Assembly (NCBI GenBank): GCA_947247005.1
Contig: OX365962.1
Location: forward strand, 8,343,201-8,407,200
DNA: 64,000 nt
Direction: 5' to 3'
Source of the DNA: Spisula solida
Lineage: Eukaryota > Mollusca > Bivalvia > Venerida > Mactridae
Shown here: piece by piece, positions 33,226-46,375 of the stretch
Layout: each line of letters starts with the position of its first letter
Numbering within the stretch: position 1 is the first letter of the stretch
The notes under the pieces: model-generated
The model's input: the letters and a program-made list of their open reading frames with translations, nothing else
The model's database searches: none
Told to the model about the DNA's origin: nothing
Program-made: the position numbers and the translations under genes

Positions 33226-33949
33226 TTTGCTCTTTAGTTAAATGTAAAGTTACAATGATAGGCCCCAAAGTTTTACATATTTTAGTCTATGATCAGCAGG
33301 AAGACATATATCATTTTAAAAGGTACCTATGAGCTTCAAAATAATACAATAAAAAGGGGGGGTATGTATCTTCTAAGAAACATTGTGTCCAACAAACATG
33401 GTCTACCTATTTTTGCACATATCCGGACTGATTCAATCCGGGTTTTACCCTATTCTACTTTCACTTTGGTATCAATGTAAGAATACCAAAATAGTCCAAA
33501 TTGTCCGTTTCACTACATAACATGCATATTTAAAATGCATTTAAACTCAATTTCATCACTCCAGTGCACACTTGTGAAGATATATCCCCATTTACAGGCA
33601 AGCCAAAGTATTTTAAGGACTACTTGAGTGTATCATCATTTGGCCCGCGTAGGCATTTGGTGGTTCTTTACCTTAATTTAGTTACAGTCCTTTTTAGATA
33701 ATTTGATAAACATATTTTGCCTATAGGATGTTTAGCATTATGGACGTTTCATTTTCAGCGTTGATTCTATTTGCCGATGAGGTTGTAAAACTTACATTTT
33801 CTGAACTAATATCTTACCCACGAGATAATTCCCTTATTATTATTATTTCCTGATCCAATATTGGTTATTTGGAATCAACATCATGCCATTAGGTTAATTT
33901 CTATTACAATTTTAAACGATAAACATTAATATATAGTTTAAACTTATAT

Positions 33950-34205
33950 ACTTAAGGTCGAGCGTGAAGCAAAGTTTTTCCAACTAAAATAATTTAATCA
34001 CTATCGACTCCTCATTCCTGATGTTATCCATCGACGCGAGGGTATGAGAGAAGAGACGCCACAGTTTCCCTTTTATGCTGAGCGTCTATCAAGGGAATTA
34101 TGGTACCATTTTTATTTCGTCTTTGTTATGAAGCGGCAAGGGGTCGAACCCGGAACCCCCTCTCTCGAATCGTACACTCTACCACTAGGCTAACGAGGAC
34201 GCAAA
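33950..34205 (-). mobile_element. tRNA-derived SINE, family 1
   Basis: Near-complete minus-strand copy. The head CCTCGTTAGCCTAGTGGTAG is followed by GGGTTCGACCCC, the common body, and GACCTTAAGTATATA at the end. Confidence 0.75.
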
Positions 34206-34344
34206 TATTATTATATTATATTACAATGTACTTGTAAAAGCGAACTCACCAAAGTGTCGCGTTTGTCAGCCGTTAAACATATAACACCCGTCTACTCAGT
34301 CCATAGTTACAGCTATGATATACGAGCATCCGGTTTATCTCGAG

Positions 34345-34412
34345 CATTTTTTCGAACCCGAGATATTCCGCACTTTAAGTGGACGCTCTACCACTAGGCT
34401 ATCGAGGAGGCG
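34345..34412 (-). mobile_element. tRNA-like head of SINE family 1, truncated
   Basis: Only CCTCGATAGCCTAGTGGTAG and the GGGTTCGAAA region are present. Confidence 0.55.
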
Positions 34413-34518
34413 GTTTTAGGGTTGTTTTAATTTCGGCATTTGGACAACAATGGTGTGTGTCATTGATACACAGTTTGATTTTTTGAGTTTCTTACAACTT
34501 GAAAATAAAAATGTCTTT

Positions 34519-34740
34519 AAGTACTGTAGAATCATCATTTTTCGAGGGAGTTGAATTTTCGTTGATTTCGTTGTTGAACTCGACCACGAAATCAAATCCC
34601 CGCCATTATGTGACCTCTCAAAGTCAGGCATGGGTTTACCCTTTCATGTTTTGTAATTCACGAATTTACGACCCCACGAAGATGCATTTTATCAAGATCC
34701 ACGAAATTTAATACCCATGAAAATATGTGATTTCACATTA
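34519..34740. mobile_element. CTGTAAAATCAT MITE family, second full copy
   Basis: Collinear with 1655-1840: TTTTTCGAGGGAGTTGAATT, TTGATTTCGTTG, TCAAAGTCAGGCATGGGT and ACGACCCCACGAAG. Ends are weakly inverted. Confidence 0.65.
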
Positions 34741-35479
34741 CATGATTTTTGATAGTACGTATACACTGTATTTCAAATTTATCTGTTTTTTTTTATTTCT
34801 AAACAGACCTAAACAATATATTATATTGGTTTTATCTGTATACATGTAGTTAGTTTCAATGTTATGAGCAACGTTTCTCCTTTATTTGATGCGATAATAA
34901 GTTGTTGCTGATTTGAAATACTAAAAAACCCATAGAAAATCATTATTAATCCATTATCGTCGGTCAAACGTACGTACTTAATGTATATACATATAAACAT
35001 TGGGCTTATTGAACTATGCGAGCTTTTGAAGATTTGAATTGGGCGTAACCCACAAATTATCGTCTTAATAAAAACGGATTTAACACAAGACAGACTGTGT
35101 TATTCAAGTGACAAGTTTGCCTATCGTTTTATCGACACCGTATACAAGAAAAAAATCTAAACTCTTATCAGATATTTTTGAGTGATTTTATATTTTTACT
35201 AGACACTTGAATCGCTATTTTACATAAAATGCCAAACGTTTGATAATAGTTTTTATAAAACCTATATCAACTTCAACGTATACAGAACATTCACTGGTCT
35301 CAAGTTGAACATTATTTAAAGACACATAATGACTTTATTTTAATGTCACTTCTCTTTTGAAGGTTGTACTTGTGGCGATTGGCTGTCATTAATCCTTCAC
35401 AATATTTGGCATGTAACATTATCTCTTCTGAAATTTCCGTCAGTCCATCTGATCAAATTAGAAACATAACCGGTGAAGG

Positions 35480-35580
35480 CACACGTATGCCCGCCATGTT
35501 TCAGCAGAAAGCTGACTGGCAAATAAAAGCTATGCTCTTAGGCATGCAAGATAACTCGTTGAACCTTATCATTTTTTTTT
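35480..35580 (+). mobile_element. SINE family 2, 3' part
   Basis: Contains CCATGTTTCAGCAGAAAGCT followed by ACTGGCAAATAAAAGCTATG, as at 18575-18625, and a T-run at the end. Confidence 0.6.
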
Positions 35581-36145
35581 GTACTTAGTATTACGTTTTG
35601 ATACCGGTATCATCATGACATCACACCATCATATAGAATTATATTCTAGGGTCAATGTGTCAATTATACTAAATACTATAAGACCCATTCAAACACTAGC
35701 TGTCTACTATAAGACCCAATCGAACACGAACTGTCCCACGCATAGCTCAACATGTACCCCTTATCGTGTTCACAAACTTACAACTCCATTTCATGTCATG
35801 AATATACTTTATCATAAAATATACGTGTGTGATAAACGATGATATATGATGGTCAAATTCAACAAAAACTAACACAAATTAACAAAGACCGCTCAGATTA
35901 TTTCGAAATAATGCTGATTAGCAATGTTGTTTATATCATGTCGTTGTATCATCGTGTGTATTTGAATAGCTAAGTCGTGTTTATACAAACTTTTCATTAT
36001 TCGTCTTAGTTAATAAGTATTATCTACTTTCATTCAATTGTTACATTTGCCTACTTTCATTTCATTTGTTAAGTTTACTATGTTCGCAACTATCATGTTA
36101 AATGTATGTATTATATGTTGAGGTCCGCATGGAAGATTGTGTTTA

Positions 36146-36319
36146 CAGTCAGAACTCGATATAACGACATTCGATATACTGACAAATTCATTAGACTGAC
36201 ATCATATTTGGGGACAAAAGTATTAAAACGCTCTTTGTATCAATTCAGTATACTGACATATTCGTTACAACGACATTTTTCTTGGAAACGAACAGCGTCG
36301 TTGTATCGAGTTCTGACTG
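36146..36319. mobile_element. CAGTCAGA mariner-type MITE, copy 2 (TA duplication)
   Basis: Starts CAGTCAGAACTCGATATAAC and ends GTATCGAGTTCTGACTG with TA on both sides (36144-36145, 36320-36321). It is inverted relative to 11331-11503. Confidence 0.85.
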
Positions 36320-36436
36320 TATATGCAAATGTGTTACCCTCGTAAAATAAAGTCATTATTATTTGCAATAGTGGATAATTAAAATCTTTAATGTCCAGAA
36401 GATAATAGATAATCGGACAGGGAGGCAGCAAACACG

Positions 36437-36987
36437 CATCATTCCTAGACCTTGATCTTGCTATAGAAGCAGGTCAAATTATTAGTAAAATTTACGACAA
36501 GAGAGATGATTTTAACTTCGATACTGTAAATTACCCACACTTGGATGGAGATATTTCACCGTCAACTTCATATGGTGTTTACGCTTCTCAATTAATCCGT
36601 TTTGCTAGAGCTTGTTCTCGAGTGGAAGACTTTAATACTCGAAATCTTTGTATTACTAATAAGTTACTGCAACAAGGCTATCGCTTCCATAAACTTCGTA
36701 AAACTTTTGCAAAATTTTACAGGCGTAACTCAGATCTCATGTTTAAATATGGTATTAATTTAAAGACACTTATGCGACACGGTCTGTCTCAGCCTGAATT
36801 CTATGGTGATGTGCTTTACAAGTTTCGAAAGATTCTGGGTCATAGCCATTTTCATGATGTGTTTCTCAAGATTATAAAACGTTTTCTGAGTATAGGGTAT
36901 GGCCCTTTAAATTTGCAACGGACTACATGCTTAGTAGTGGGTCCATTTACAGCTCGCCACTATGCTTCTTATTTCATTGTGCGATGA
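36437..36987 (+). pseudogene. Reverse transcriptase C-terminal fragment of a retroelement
   Basis: An open stretch of about 180 codons begins ASFLDLDLAIEAGQIISKIY and continues KRDDFNFDTV, SYGVYASQLIRFARAC, LLQQGYRFHKLRKTF, LSQPEFYGDVLYKFRK. I recognise this as the C-terminal portion of reverse transcriptase proteins common in cnidarian and mollusc genomes. The catalytic YxDD part is absent, and a stop lies upstream of 36410, so the copy is 5'-truncated. A retroelement 3' tail seems to continue to about 37400. Whether it is non-LTR or Penelope-like is not resolved. Confidence 0.75.
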
Positions 36988-37700
36988 CCGGAAAATATAC
37001 AGACTCTATGATATGCTTAACCTCAAGCCTTTGTGGACGGCTGACATTGATCCCTGGCTGTTACATTGTCTTGTCGTACCCTTAAATGTTTTGCTCTCTT
37101 GTTGCTCTGACCTCTGATAGGTCATTAAGTACTTTCTGTGCTACTTGATGGACGTCATTGATATAATGTTTTATGTTTTACATTCCTTTATTACCGGTGA
37201 CTTTGGCCTTTTTGTTAAAGGGCATTACATGGCGGGAAACATTTATTTACACTGTCCAGTTCTATAAGGTTGTCTATTGGGTAAGTGTGAGGTTTGGTGC
37301 AATGTTAAACGTTTAAGCCCCCAGTGGCATGTGTCGCTGTCCGTCCCAAGGCAAAAGCCCCTTAGTCAACCTTCCTCTGTGTATGTATTGTCAACTTTAT
37401 AGTATAATTAGAAAAAATACAAAAATATTTTGCCACTGTGCCTTTTTGTGAAACTTTATTCAATTTCTATGTGCCATTCTGCAAATCCGTTGTCCATCAC
37501 AAGGCTGCTTCGTATCTTTCAAAATACTCTCCAGTTGCCTCGCCCGAAACTACATCGTTTTATTAGCGTTTTATTAGCGCTATTGCTATTTTTTAGACAG
37601 GAGAGTCCAAAACCAACGTACAGCGAGGCAAATGTGATAATGTAAACGGGTTTTTAAATGCCTTTTATATAAAACGCTCGTGTGTTAAAAGAATGACTTG

Positions 37701-38390
37701 TATTTAAGAAATAAAAATCTGTTCGCGTAGTTTGTCGGTGAATAAAACATGGGTAAGAGTTCGGATGCGGAAAAATTAAATCACGAGTGCTTAGCACGAG
37801 TGATTTAATTTTCCGCATCCGAACGAGTGCCCGTGTTTTATTCACCGACTAAATACAAGAACAGAGTTTTTATTTCGATTCTAAATACGATAATAGCCCG
37901 CACTATTTAACTGCGCGCATTCCATTTTCACCCATCTGACATTGAACATAATTCCACGCTGAAATTGACCGGCTTATAACTGGTACAATTACCTCCCTCG
38001 TTAATGAAAACGACCTTCGTAATTTTCTGAAGGAAAAAACACATTTTAAACATTGAAACAATTTTAATAACACGAGTATAGTGTATCTACGTCATGAAAT
38101 GAAAACATATAAATGAATTAATTATCAGAAATTTTTATGAATCTTAATTTCGAGAGTATATTGGAGTTTCTAAAAATAGATGCGTCATAGCTGTAACACT
38201 GGATTCTCGTGAAACTCGCGGTCCGTTAAAGTTTTACTGCAAAGTTTACGTTCATTCATTCATAAATAGGTCATGTGATACGGGGCGTAAATTGTAACAG
38301 CCAATTTGTTACCATGTTTTATGGGGGTAATAAAACATGGCCAGGTCTGCTCTATGTTTAATGGATTAATCCGCAGATCGTGTTAGAATA
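37701..38390 (+). mobile_element. Palindrome-core element, copy 4
   Basis: TTAAGAAATAAAAATCTGTT through the palindrome around GTGCTTAGCAC to GATCGTGTTAGAATA. It follows the retroelement fragment. Confidence 0.75.
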
Positions 38391-38696
38391 TATATTAAAA
38401 CTCTCGCACTATCAGTTTATTATATTGATTGAAACAAATAAATAATGACCACTCAATAGAATCATGAAATATTTAAACCTCAGACAGAGTGTGTACTGTT
38501 TAAACCTTTCAACACCTAGTTTTCTTGGTCACTATAAACTCTCTGCTATAACTCTCTCTCTATATACAACTTTCACCAGCCAATGAAAATGTGTATCAGA
38601 GTTCGCAGCAGTTTTGTAAAGGTCAAATATCTAGTATTTTAAGCAGCGTGTGAATTGGAACGGTTAAGTGGAAATCAAAGCGCTGTAGGGAGCGTA

Positions 38697-40250
38697 CTTT
38701 CAAAATTGCATATACTCGGTGTCTGTTGCAGATTGTCGTTGTGGTGTGTGTGTTGTCCGGTTGTTAATTTCTTACCAGCTGGCTCTTGTTCCGTTTTAGT
38801 TTGACTGACTTAAGCTGCAGGCTTTCGGGATTTTGTGCCAGGTTTTGTATTACATGTCCATGTGCTATTTTTTGTAAGTTGGGCAAGTTCTGCGACTTTT
38901 CGAGTTAAGTTGTATATTGTCTGTGCCTTTTTGTTCTCGCGTGTCTTTCGGTGTCCCTCTGTTTCTGTTGGGTGGTGCTACTTCCAGTAGTTTCGTATTT
39001 TGTTTACAATTATAATACGGGCTTGTATCTGGATTTTAACGCCAATTCAGTTTACAGTGGAGTTTTTCAATCTTAAATAATCTATAATATGTCATAAATT
39101 CTCAGTTTTCATGTTTTTGACCGGGGCCAAAAGTTCTATATTATGGAGCTATGAGTTATTTATGCGTATTTGCTGGTTGTCCTCTAACTATTTCGTTCCC
39201 GCGATTTGGAACCTAACTGGTTCGTTCAGGGGTTGATGTACAGCTGTGGAGTCATGGATGTAGTTTTCTGTTGCGGGATTTTTAGTTCCTTGTGCCCAAG
39301 CGTCCCCTTAGGTCAATTTAATGTAGTTCGTCATTAAGTCATATCTCGACTTGTTCTATTACGACATTTTACTTATCTTCTTTAACATTAATTCATTTAA
39401 ACTAGGTCATCCGGCTGAAGTGTCCTCTGTGGTCTTATGGTCGAGTTGTTCAATTAGGTATATCTTGACTTGTTTTGGCTGGGGCTTTCAGCTGAGACAT
39501 TTTACGTATTGTAACTAGGTCATCCGGCTAGGGCTCCCAGATTTTTTGTTGCTGAAACCGGGCCTTTCAATGTTTTAATACTGTTCCTTAACTTTTGGGG
39601 CTAAAGATAGCTAAAATATGTAGTTAAGCAGTTTTACTGTTGTAACTAGGTCATTCAGTACTGTTGGCATTCCGCCTTCTATTTGCTGAAACTTTTCTAT
39701 TCAGCTTTTTAACAGTCGGGATAAGGGCTGATTAATTTTAGTGATTGGCAGTGTGTTGGGCACTTCTTCGTTTTAGGATTTCTGACAGCTAAAACTAGGC
39801 ATAAGTTATAGTCGTTTTGTTGTGGAAACTGGGTCATTCAGCTAGTAATAATGTTTTATACTTTTCGATAGCTTGGACCTGGGCGGATATTTGCTTATTT
39901 AGTTGGGATTGTGCCTTGTATGTGTTTATGTTCCTGTGCTCGGTTGGTTCAGTTGGCCATTGTGCTGTGTGTGTTTTTAATGTTTTCTGTGCTCGGCTGG
40001 TTAAGTTGAGTGATGCCTTCCCAGTCTGACTTACTATAATCTTTTTTAAACATCCGATCACAGAAAACATAAAAACATCACAAAACACAATTACTAAATC
40101 ACGACATCTCACATGGAAAGTCTGCCGACTCAGTCAGTAGTGAGTACTTGACCGGAGTAAAAGCCAGGTGACAAGAATATAACAAACGGACGACACGCAT
40201 CACAAGGACAACCCACAACAGATACAGTGTGCATGCTATTTTGAAAGATA
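38697..40250. mobile_element. 1.55-kb element with long inverted ends (GCTCGGCTGGTTAAG family)
   Basis: Left sequence TTCAAAATTGCATATACTCG, GATTGTCGTTGTGGTGTG, TTGTCCGGTTGTTA is repeated inverted at 40100-40250 with moderate divergence. The interior holds one GCTCGGCTGGTTAAGTTGAG unit (39990) and CTAGGTCAT words repeated about five times (39400-39840). No transposase frame is seen. Confidence 0.65.
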
Positions 40251-40266
40251 TGAATCAGGCGTAATA

Positions 40267-40577
40267 CTGTTAAATCATTTAATTTCGTTGGGATGAAATT
40301 TCGTGTTTTTTGTGAAAAAGACCATTTCGTGGGGACGTAAATTCGTGGATTTCGTATTTCAGCACAAAAAAATCGGGTGAAAATCTGCACTAATCCTAGA
40401 CTCATATACTGGAAAAACGAACTCTGTACAAAAACGGCGGCCGCGGTAAATTTGCACTTTGTCAATTTACATATTGATTAGTTGGTATAATTATTCACTT
40501 GGGATTTGATTTCGTGGTTGAGGTTATCCACGAAATCCACGAAATTTAATCCCCCACGAATATTAATGATTTTACAG
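40267..40577. mobile_element. CTGTAAAAT MITE, long form (TA duplication)
   Basis: Begins CTGTTAAATCATTTAATTTC and ends TTAATGATTTTACAG with TA on both sides. It contains several TTCGTGG/CCACGAA inverted words. Confidence 0.75.
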
Positions 40578-41220
40578 TATGCTGGATAACGAAATTGCAG
40601 AAGGACAAAGACTGCATGGTTCGTTATACGACCGTCCTTGTGTTTGTCTTAAAAGTGGATCTCTACTGTATGTTTTAAGGTGTTTCAACAGTTTGGGAAC
40701 TTCTTTTACAACATTATATCAACAGTGTTAACAATTGAAACAACGTGTTAAACAACTGGTTTAAGTCATCATTTTGTGCAAACATCATCCATTGTTTGCA
40801 CGGCTAGTTTTGAATATATTTGCATTGGTGGGGGTGGGGGGTGCATGTCTTTCTACGTTCTGGACACACGGATTGTGTGTTTTTATCCCAACTACCGACT
40901 TTAATCCGGACCACCCGAATGCGTGTCGTCAGCACCTTCCGATTGCCTTAATCCTGACCTTTTGGACACGAAACGTATTTTTATCAGGATAGTTATATAA
41001 AATAATACGTGTTTTTATTTTGACTGTTCATGGTTGTTCGCGTTCTACCGAAACAGTCGAAAGTTTGTGTCATCCGTTTCCCCCTTCCTAACTGCCTCTC
41101 GGACAGTGACATTTGGTTTCTACGAATGACTGTTGACTTATGACGACGATATGCCATAGTTTGCCAATTTTCCTGGTCTATGATTTAGAATTATTGACAA
41201 GGAAAATTGGCTAATTTTGG

Positions 41221-41240
41221 GTGTGTGTGTGTGTGTGTTA
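41221..41240 (+). repeat. (GT)n microsatellite
   Basis: A run of about ten GT units. Confidence 0.9.
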
Positions 41241-41896
41241 TGAGAATGAAACATTACATTACACAGTTGTTAAACACGCATGCACCTGTCAACAGTATTT
41301 ATCATCAAATACATTTATAACACCTTTATAACATATTTATAATCATTAACATTTCTCAAGCTGAAGATCGCATCCACTCAAAACTGTCAAAATCTACTTG
41401 AATCGCTTCACAAACATGCATAATCATTGTTTGTTATGGATCGCCAAAACTGTCTTGTGTGGTTGGATTTATTGTTGCTTTCACCACACCACATTTAAAT
41501 GTAGACATGATAACACGACGGATTGACATAAGAAAATGGTGTTTAGGCATGTCAACACTACAATTTGACATGAAGCCGTACTGTTTCACATAATAATACA
41601 GTGTTTATCACATAACCTGTGGTCCAGCAGTGCTGGAAAAAGCCGTGCCAGATATATCGTTCGGCACTCCCAGAGTGTGCAATAATTAATTAAATTAGCC
41701 TTACGCGACGTAAGCCAATCCATGCTTTGATTAGCTCATGACGTCAGAATTAAACAAACGTCGGCATGACGTAGCACTCATTGTACCTCTTACTTTTGTA
41801 TGAAACCTATGCAGCGTACATCATTTGAATGATAATGAGCGTTCTCTAAGGTTATGTGATCAATAGATCTTACATTCGTGCTCATTATACATGTAT

Positions 41897-42101
41897 ACGC
41901 CATAGCTGTCTTATGTTGTTAAATATAGGATCGTGCATGAGCGCTTATTTCATACGAGTTTTTTTAAATCGTGGACAATAACAATAAGACACTCAGCAAA
42001 ACCTCGTGTCATATTATTCTGTGCACTCGTTTAATAAAACTTGTATGTAAACGAGCACTCATGCAAGATCCTGTATTTAACAACATAAGACAGATATGGC
42101 G
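41897..42101. mobile_element. Foldback element, CGCCATAGCTGTC arms
   Basis: Arms of about 80 bases: CGCCATAGCTGTCTTATGTT...GGATCGTGCATGAGCGC on the left and the inverse on the right, meeting around 41985. It has no coding content. Confidence 0.7.
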
Positions 42102-43115
42102 TTCCATAGTATGTCATCACTCGTATATTATTCTCATACATGTCACGTGGTCATGCAGGGAAATATAGGAATCTAGGAAGTAAGTTTTTTTTTATTTAAT
42201 TACAATCTCTAGAATAGTTTGTCCATCTTCACACGGTCTGTCAGAATTATGTAAATTTAAGAATAAGCTTGAAAATAATGTGGATTGTGCAATAAGTTTA
42301 TAAAGGTAAATACCGGTATAATTATCATGCTACGTAGTTGGTAGTTTGTGTTTACCGTTATCACAGGCACCCGACGTGTATGCCTCGTCCCCTGTAGACA
42401 CAAATGCTACCTAGGTACCACTACCTGTTATTATGTGATATATTCTATTGAGAACAATTTTATTGGATATAACATAATTTATAATACCTCATTTTTTGCT
42501 ACAATGCTAAACTCCCATTGCCCTAGAAAGAGACATTATGACTGGCAAAGGCATTTCCAAGTCGTTTGACATGTGATCGATCAAAAAGTGACTGTCAGGT
42601 CATGTGATCGACCTGACATTTTGAATAACATGCAAGGGCAAGTAATTGCGTCAATTCTAATTATTTGACTGCTGACATCACAGGTAACTGTATCATTAAT
42701 GAAGAGAAAACAAACAAAAACCAATATTTTTTATAAAATCTATAATATCTTAAAAAGGTTCATAACACGGGAAATTGACCACACAATCACTAAGGTGCAG
42801 TTTGTTTTTAATACACATTTCATTAATACTGGTGTATTGTCGCACAGGCATGCAGGCACCTCATATTTATATAATATATTATGGTCTCAGAGTTATGCTT
42901 AGTATGTGGTACCTGGGTAGTAAAGGCGTCTACATGGGATGGTGACGTGATAAGATGACGGGCGCCTCTGATTGTTATGTGTCTGTCTGTGTTAGAGTCC
43001 TAGTTTACCACCGATAGTTTTACGTTTGCGTTCAAGTCGATTCTGTCAAATTACTAGTACTTTACTGAATCAGTTGTTGTACACGCAACTGAACCAAATA
43101 AGCTGCATGTCCATT

Positions 43116-44066
43116 AATGCTAGGCTCACAAAGCTCGCACGATATCCGTACGAATTTATCAACTCGTACGAGTTCACAATTTTTGAAATCCTAACGGTTT
43201 ATGTAGGTTCGTAGCCTCTGGTAAGCTCGTAAGGACCACGAACGTTCTATAGATAAAAATAGAAAGGTTGCGAAAGTCAACGTTTAACGTGCACGTCTAC
43301 GTGAATACTTCCTTTGAGTATATCGTCATCCAGGAATGTGTAGTTTCTACAAGTTACCGACCTGTGACAGACGAAAATATAATGTGTACTATGTCACACA
43401 GATATGCGATTGCATGGGAAATCTAAGATTTTATCGCCCGTGGTTTCATTGATTTTATGTAAACACTCATGTAAACCAAAGGGATTCGATCCGATAAAAA
43501 TATCTTTCACATCTATACTATGAATATATAGACAGGGATTCTGGCCCTCATATACCTAACTCAACATTATGTCCAATATTTTAAACAAGCCGAACGCAAT
43601 CATTTCATTTACTCTGCACACTTCAAGAGAATATAATAGTATACATAAAAAATACAACTTTTATCAATACACGTACACAATGTCGCCTGTGTCGAACATA
43701 GAATGTTCAAAAAATACGTAAAACCCGGTTTGATGACATAACCCTGCACAGACAGAAACTAGAAAATGGCCTTCGATAAAGAAGAGAAATCATTATTTAC
43801 GCACGATCTCGGGAAATTAGTACAGCGATTTGATAGAGAAACATATTTGGAGCAACTGGCCGGGGTAGTATTTGAGTACGTGCTGACTGCCTATGCATGT
43901 ACGGGTAGCTACACCTACACGTAGTCGTACACGTTCGCATCGCAACCTCTCAATAAACTTTTATTATCTCCAATGTTGCAGAGCTCATATAATTATACAA
44001 GGAATGCGAAATCAACGCGTATGGAGCTCGTAAGGATCTCGTAGGGCAAATGTGACTTTAGTATTA
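43116..44066. mobile_element. CGTACGAG element, copy 4, with unique interior
   Basis: Left end TTAATGCTAGGCTCACAAAG and right end GTGACTTTAGTATTA are inverted. The adjoining CGTACGAG-rich and GTAGGGC/GCCCTAC sequences match copy 1. Unlike other copies it carries about 700 bases of unrelated interior with an exon-like frame at 43766-43864. Confidence 0.65.
43766..43864 (+). CDS. Possible captured or orphan exon
   Basis: ATG in a strong context (AAAATGG) opens 33 codons reading MAFDKEEKSLFTHDLGKLVQ, RFDRETYLEQLAG, then a donor-like GGG|GTAGTA. The composition is charged and balanced, unlike nearby random frames. No continuing exon was found, and I do not recognise the family. It lies inside the inverted-repeat element 43116-44066. 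Confidence 0.3.
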
Positions 44067-45139
44067 TGTAAGTTCAATAGATAATAAAAACATCCACTTT
44101 TTTATGAATTTTTTTCGAAAGCAAACAACAATACAACGTACTACAAAAAATAACAACATACTCACTCATTTGAATGAGTTAAATACTTTGAACTTAATTA
44201 TTTGAGTACAATAAATAAACAAAAGCATTGTAGGCTGAATTGTGTATAATTATAGTATCTGAATAATGGTAAAACACATAATTGTATATGATATCTTGAT
44301 ATTAATATATCACATAATTATATAATATATTAACATTAATATAACACCTATATAATATATATAAAAAAAAGTATCACCTACATATACTGTCATAAATTTG
44401 ATATATCACATATGTAATATATAATGCATTAGTATATCTTTATATAACAAAATATACATGCATGTGTATAATTAATACGAACAAATGCTCTGCATACAGT
44501 GGAGATTTTGCATTGGAGACTAGAAAAGTCCGATAGCTCACGAATTTCAACAAGAGCCCCATATTAGCAAACAGCTGTGATCTTTAGTTTCACTTCGTCA
44601 TTTATCATACATTATTTAAAGTTCTTCTTCAACAACCCATCTAATTCATTGTATGAGCTATCAAGGAGTTTTACGGTTTTTTAATGATATTTTAACTCCG
44701 AGTGTATTTTCGGTTTAGACGTACGGTTCCAATACATACTTTAGACATTCCGCATAAAAATGGCTGCCTAAGAAACTCTACATTTCACGTTCGATAATAA
44801 CAATGAATGTTATTTATTTTCCATCTTTAAAAAATAAAAATAGGATTTTAGTTTTTAGTACCAAATTCCAGCTACCGGAAGCCACAAGCGAGAGTGCGTC
44901 TACCTAATATCAATGTACTTCAGTTTTAACAAAAATCGGCATTAACCGATGCAAAACTACAACAACAACAACAATCATGTGTCCCTCCGGGACGGGGGAA
45001 ATCCTCTATTAAAAAGAATGTATAGAATAAACATATAATAGAATTATGGGTCTAATTGGAATAATATAATATAGAAGCTGAATAATATTAATTTAATTAA
45101 AATTGACCTTCGTAATATCATAATAATATTATTACCTAT

Positions 45140-45450
45140 AATTTATTATTTGCTTTCAATGGATTATGGAGATTTTCAATGAAAATAACAGTGAAATTAC
45201 CACTTAGAAGTTGGTTCCAGTATCATGCGTTACGTCATCATGACGTCATAATTCTCACGTCGTGACGTTCTAATTTCGACGTGATTTTTCCAATTAAGCC
45301 AATTACGGCGTATATTTAAGAGGAATTGAGGCATATAATAAACAGAAAATTTGTTGATTTTTGGCGCCACTCGTGAAAATATTGATTTGCTGTGATCACT
45401 CGGTGAAATAAAATTCGATCTTACACCAAAATCAACAAATATCCTCTATA
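45140..45450. mobile_element. Dispersed element with TTTGTTGATTTT ends, copy 1
   Basis: Matches 62570-62995: GCTTTCAATGGATTATGG, CATCATGACGTCATAAT, TAATTTCGACGTGATTTTTC, AGAGGAATTGAGGCATATAA and the AAATTTGTTGATTTTTGG end. Confidence 0.65.
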
Positions 45451-45829
45451 TAATCAGGGAAATTAATACGCGTACAATTTATATTGAAAGTAAATCAGAA
45501 TTGAAACATACACATTATATAGTACTCTCTTCAAATATATATAATAATAAGTAAGATATTCTGAAATATAATAAAATAACAATATACATGTAATGATAAA
45601 ATTTAAAACAATTTTTATAACAATAACATACAGTATAATACAATTGATACAAGAATGCAGACATAATGTAATAATAAAGGTTGAATGTTAACCATTTATA
45701 TGAAAAACATGACAAATAAACAATAAAATAATTTCACAAAATACCGTATTTACCCACTTATAAGGTGTTTTTTCTTATTTGAGGGTCTTTGGAAAAATTC
45801 GTAATTCGTCTGATAGGTAAGTATATACG

Positions 45830-46375
45830 ATAACTTTACGAGTGAGTGTATAGTCCATGTTGTCTTGTAGGCGAGTATATAGTCATTATAGTCTTATAGG
45901 TGAGTATATAGTCCATATCGTACTTCACTTCGGTGTAGTTATCATTTATGATTGCCTCCCTTTATGGCTAATTATGCACAAAATTCGAAGTCCACAGTGT
46001 GTCATTCATTGCGGAGTGAGTATATAGGCTTGCTTGAAATATCCATTTTTGGGGATGTGGATGGTTCGATCTATGTCTGACTCTGGCGTGGATGGCTAGG
46101 CGCTGTCGTCGTTTCTGTGTGGCTTTGAATTGTCTGTGCACTACTGTATTTATAGGTGAGTGTATAGTCCATGTTGTCTTATGGGTGAGTTAATAGTCCC
46201 ATGTTGTATTATAGGTATAGTCTATGCTGTCTCCTATGTGAATATATAGTCCATATTGTCTTATATGTAAGTATATAGCCCATGTTGTCTTATGGGTGAG
46301 TTAATAGTCCAATGTTGTCTTATAGGTTAGTATATAGTCCATATTGTCTTATATGTCAGTATATACGGTAACTAT
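45830..46375 (+). repeat. Degenerate tandem repeat GAGTATATAGTCCATGTTGT, interrupted
   Basis: About ten units of 35-40 bases (GTATATAGTCCATGTTGTCT plus TATAGGTGA) occur at 45830-45915 and 46150-46375. Between them is the dispersed TGTGTGGCTTTG repeat (also at 4050-4220 and 61890-62100), which itself contains one GAGTGAGTATATAG unit. Confidence 0.65.
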
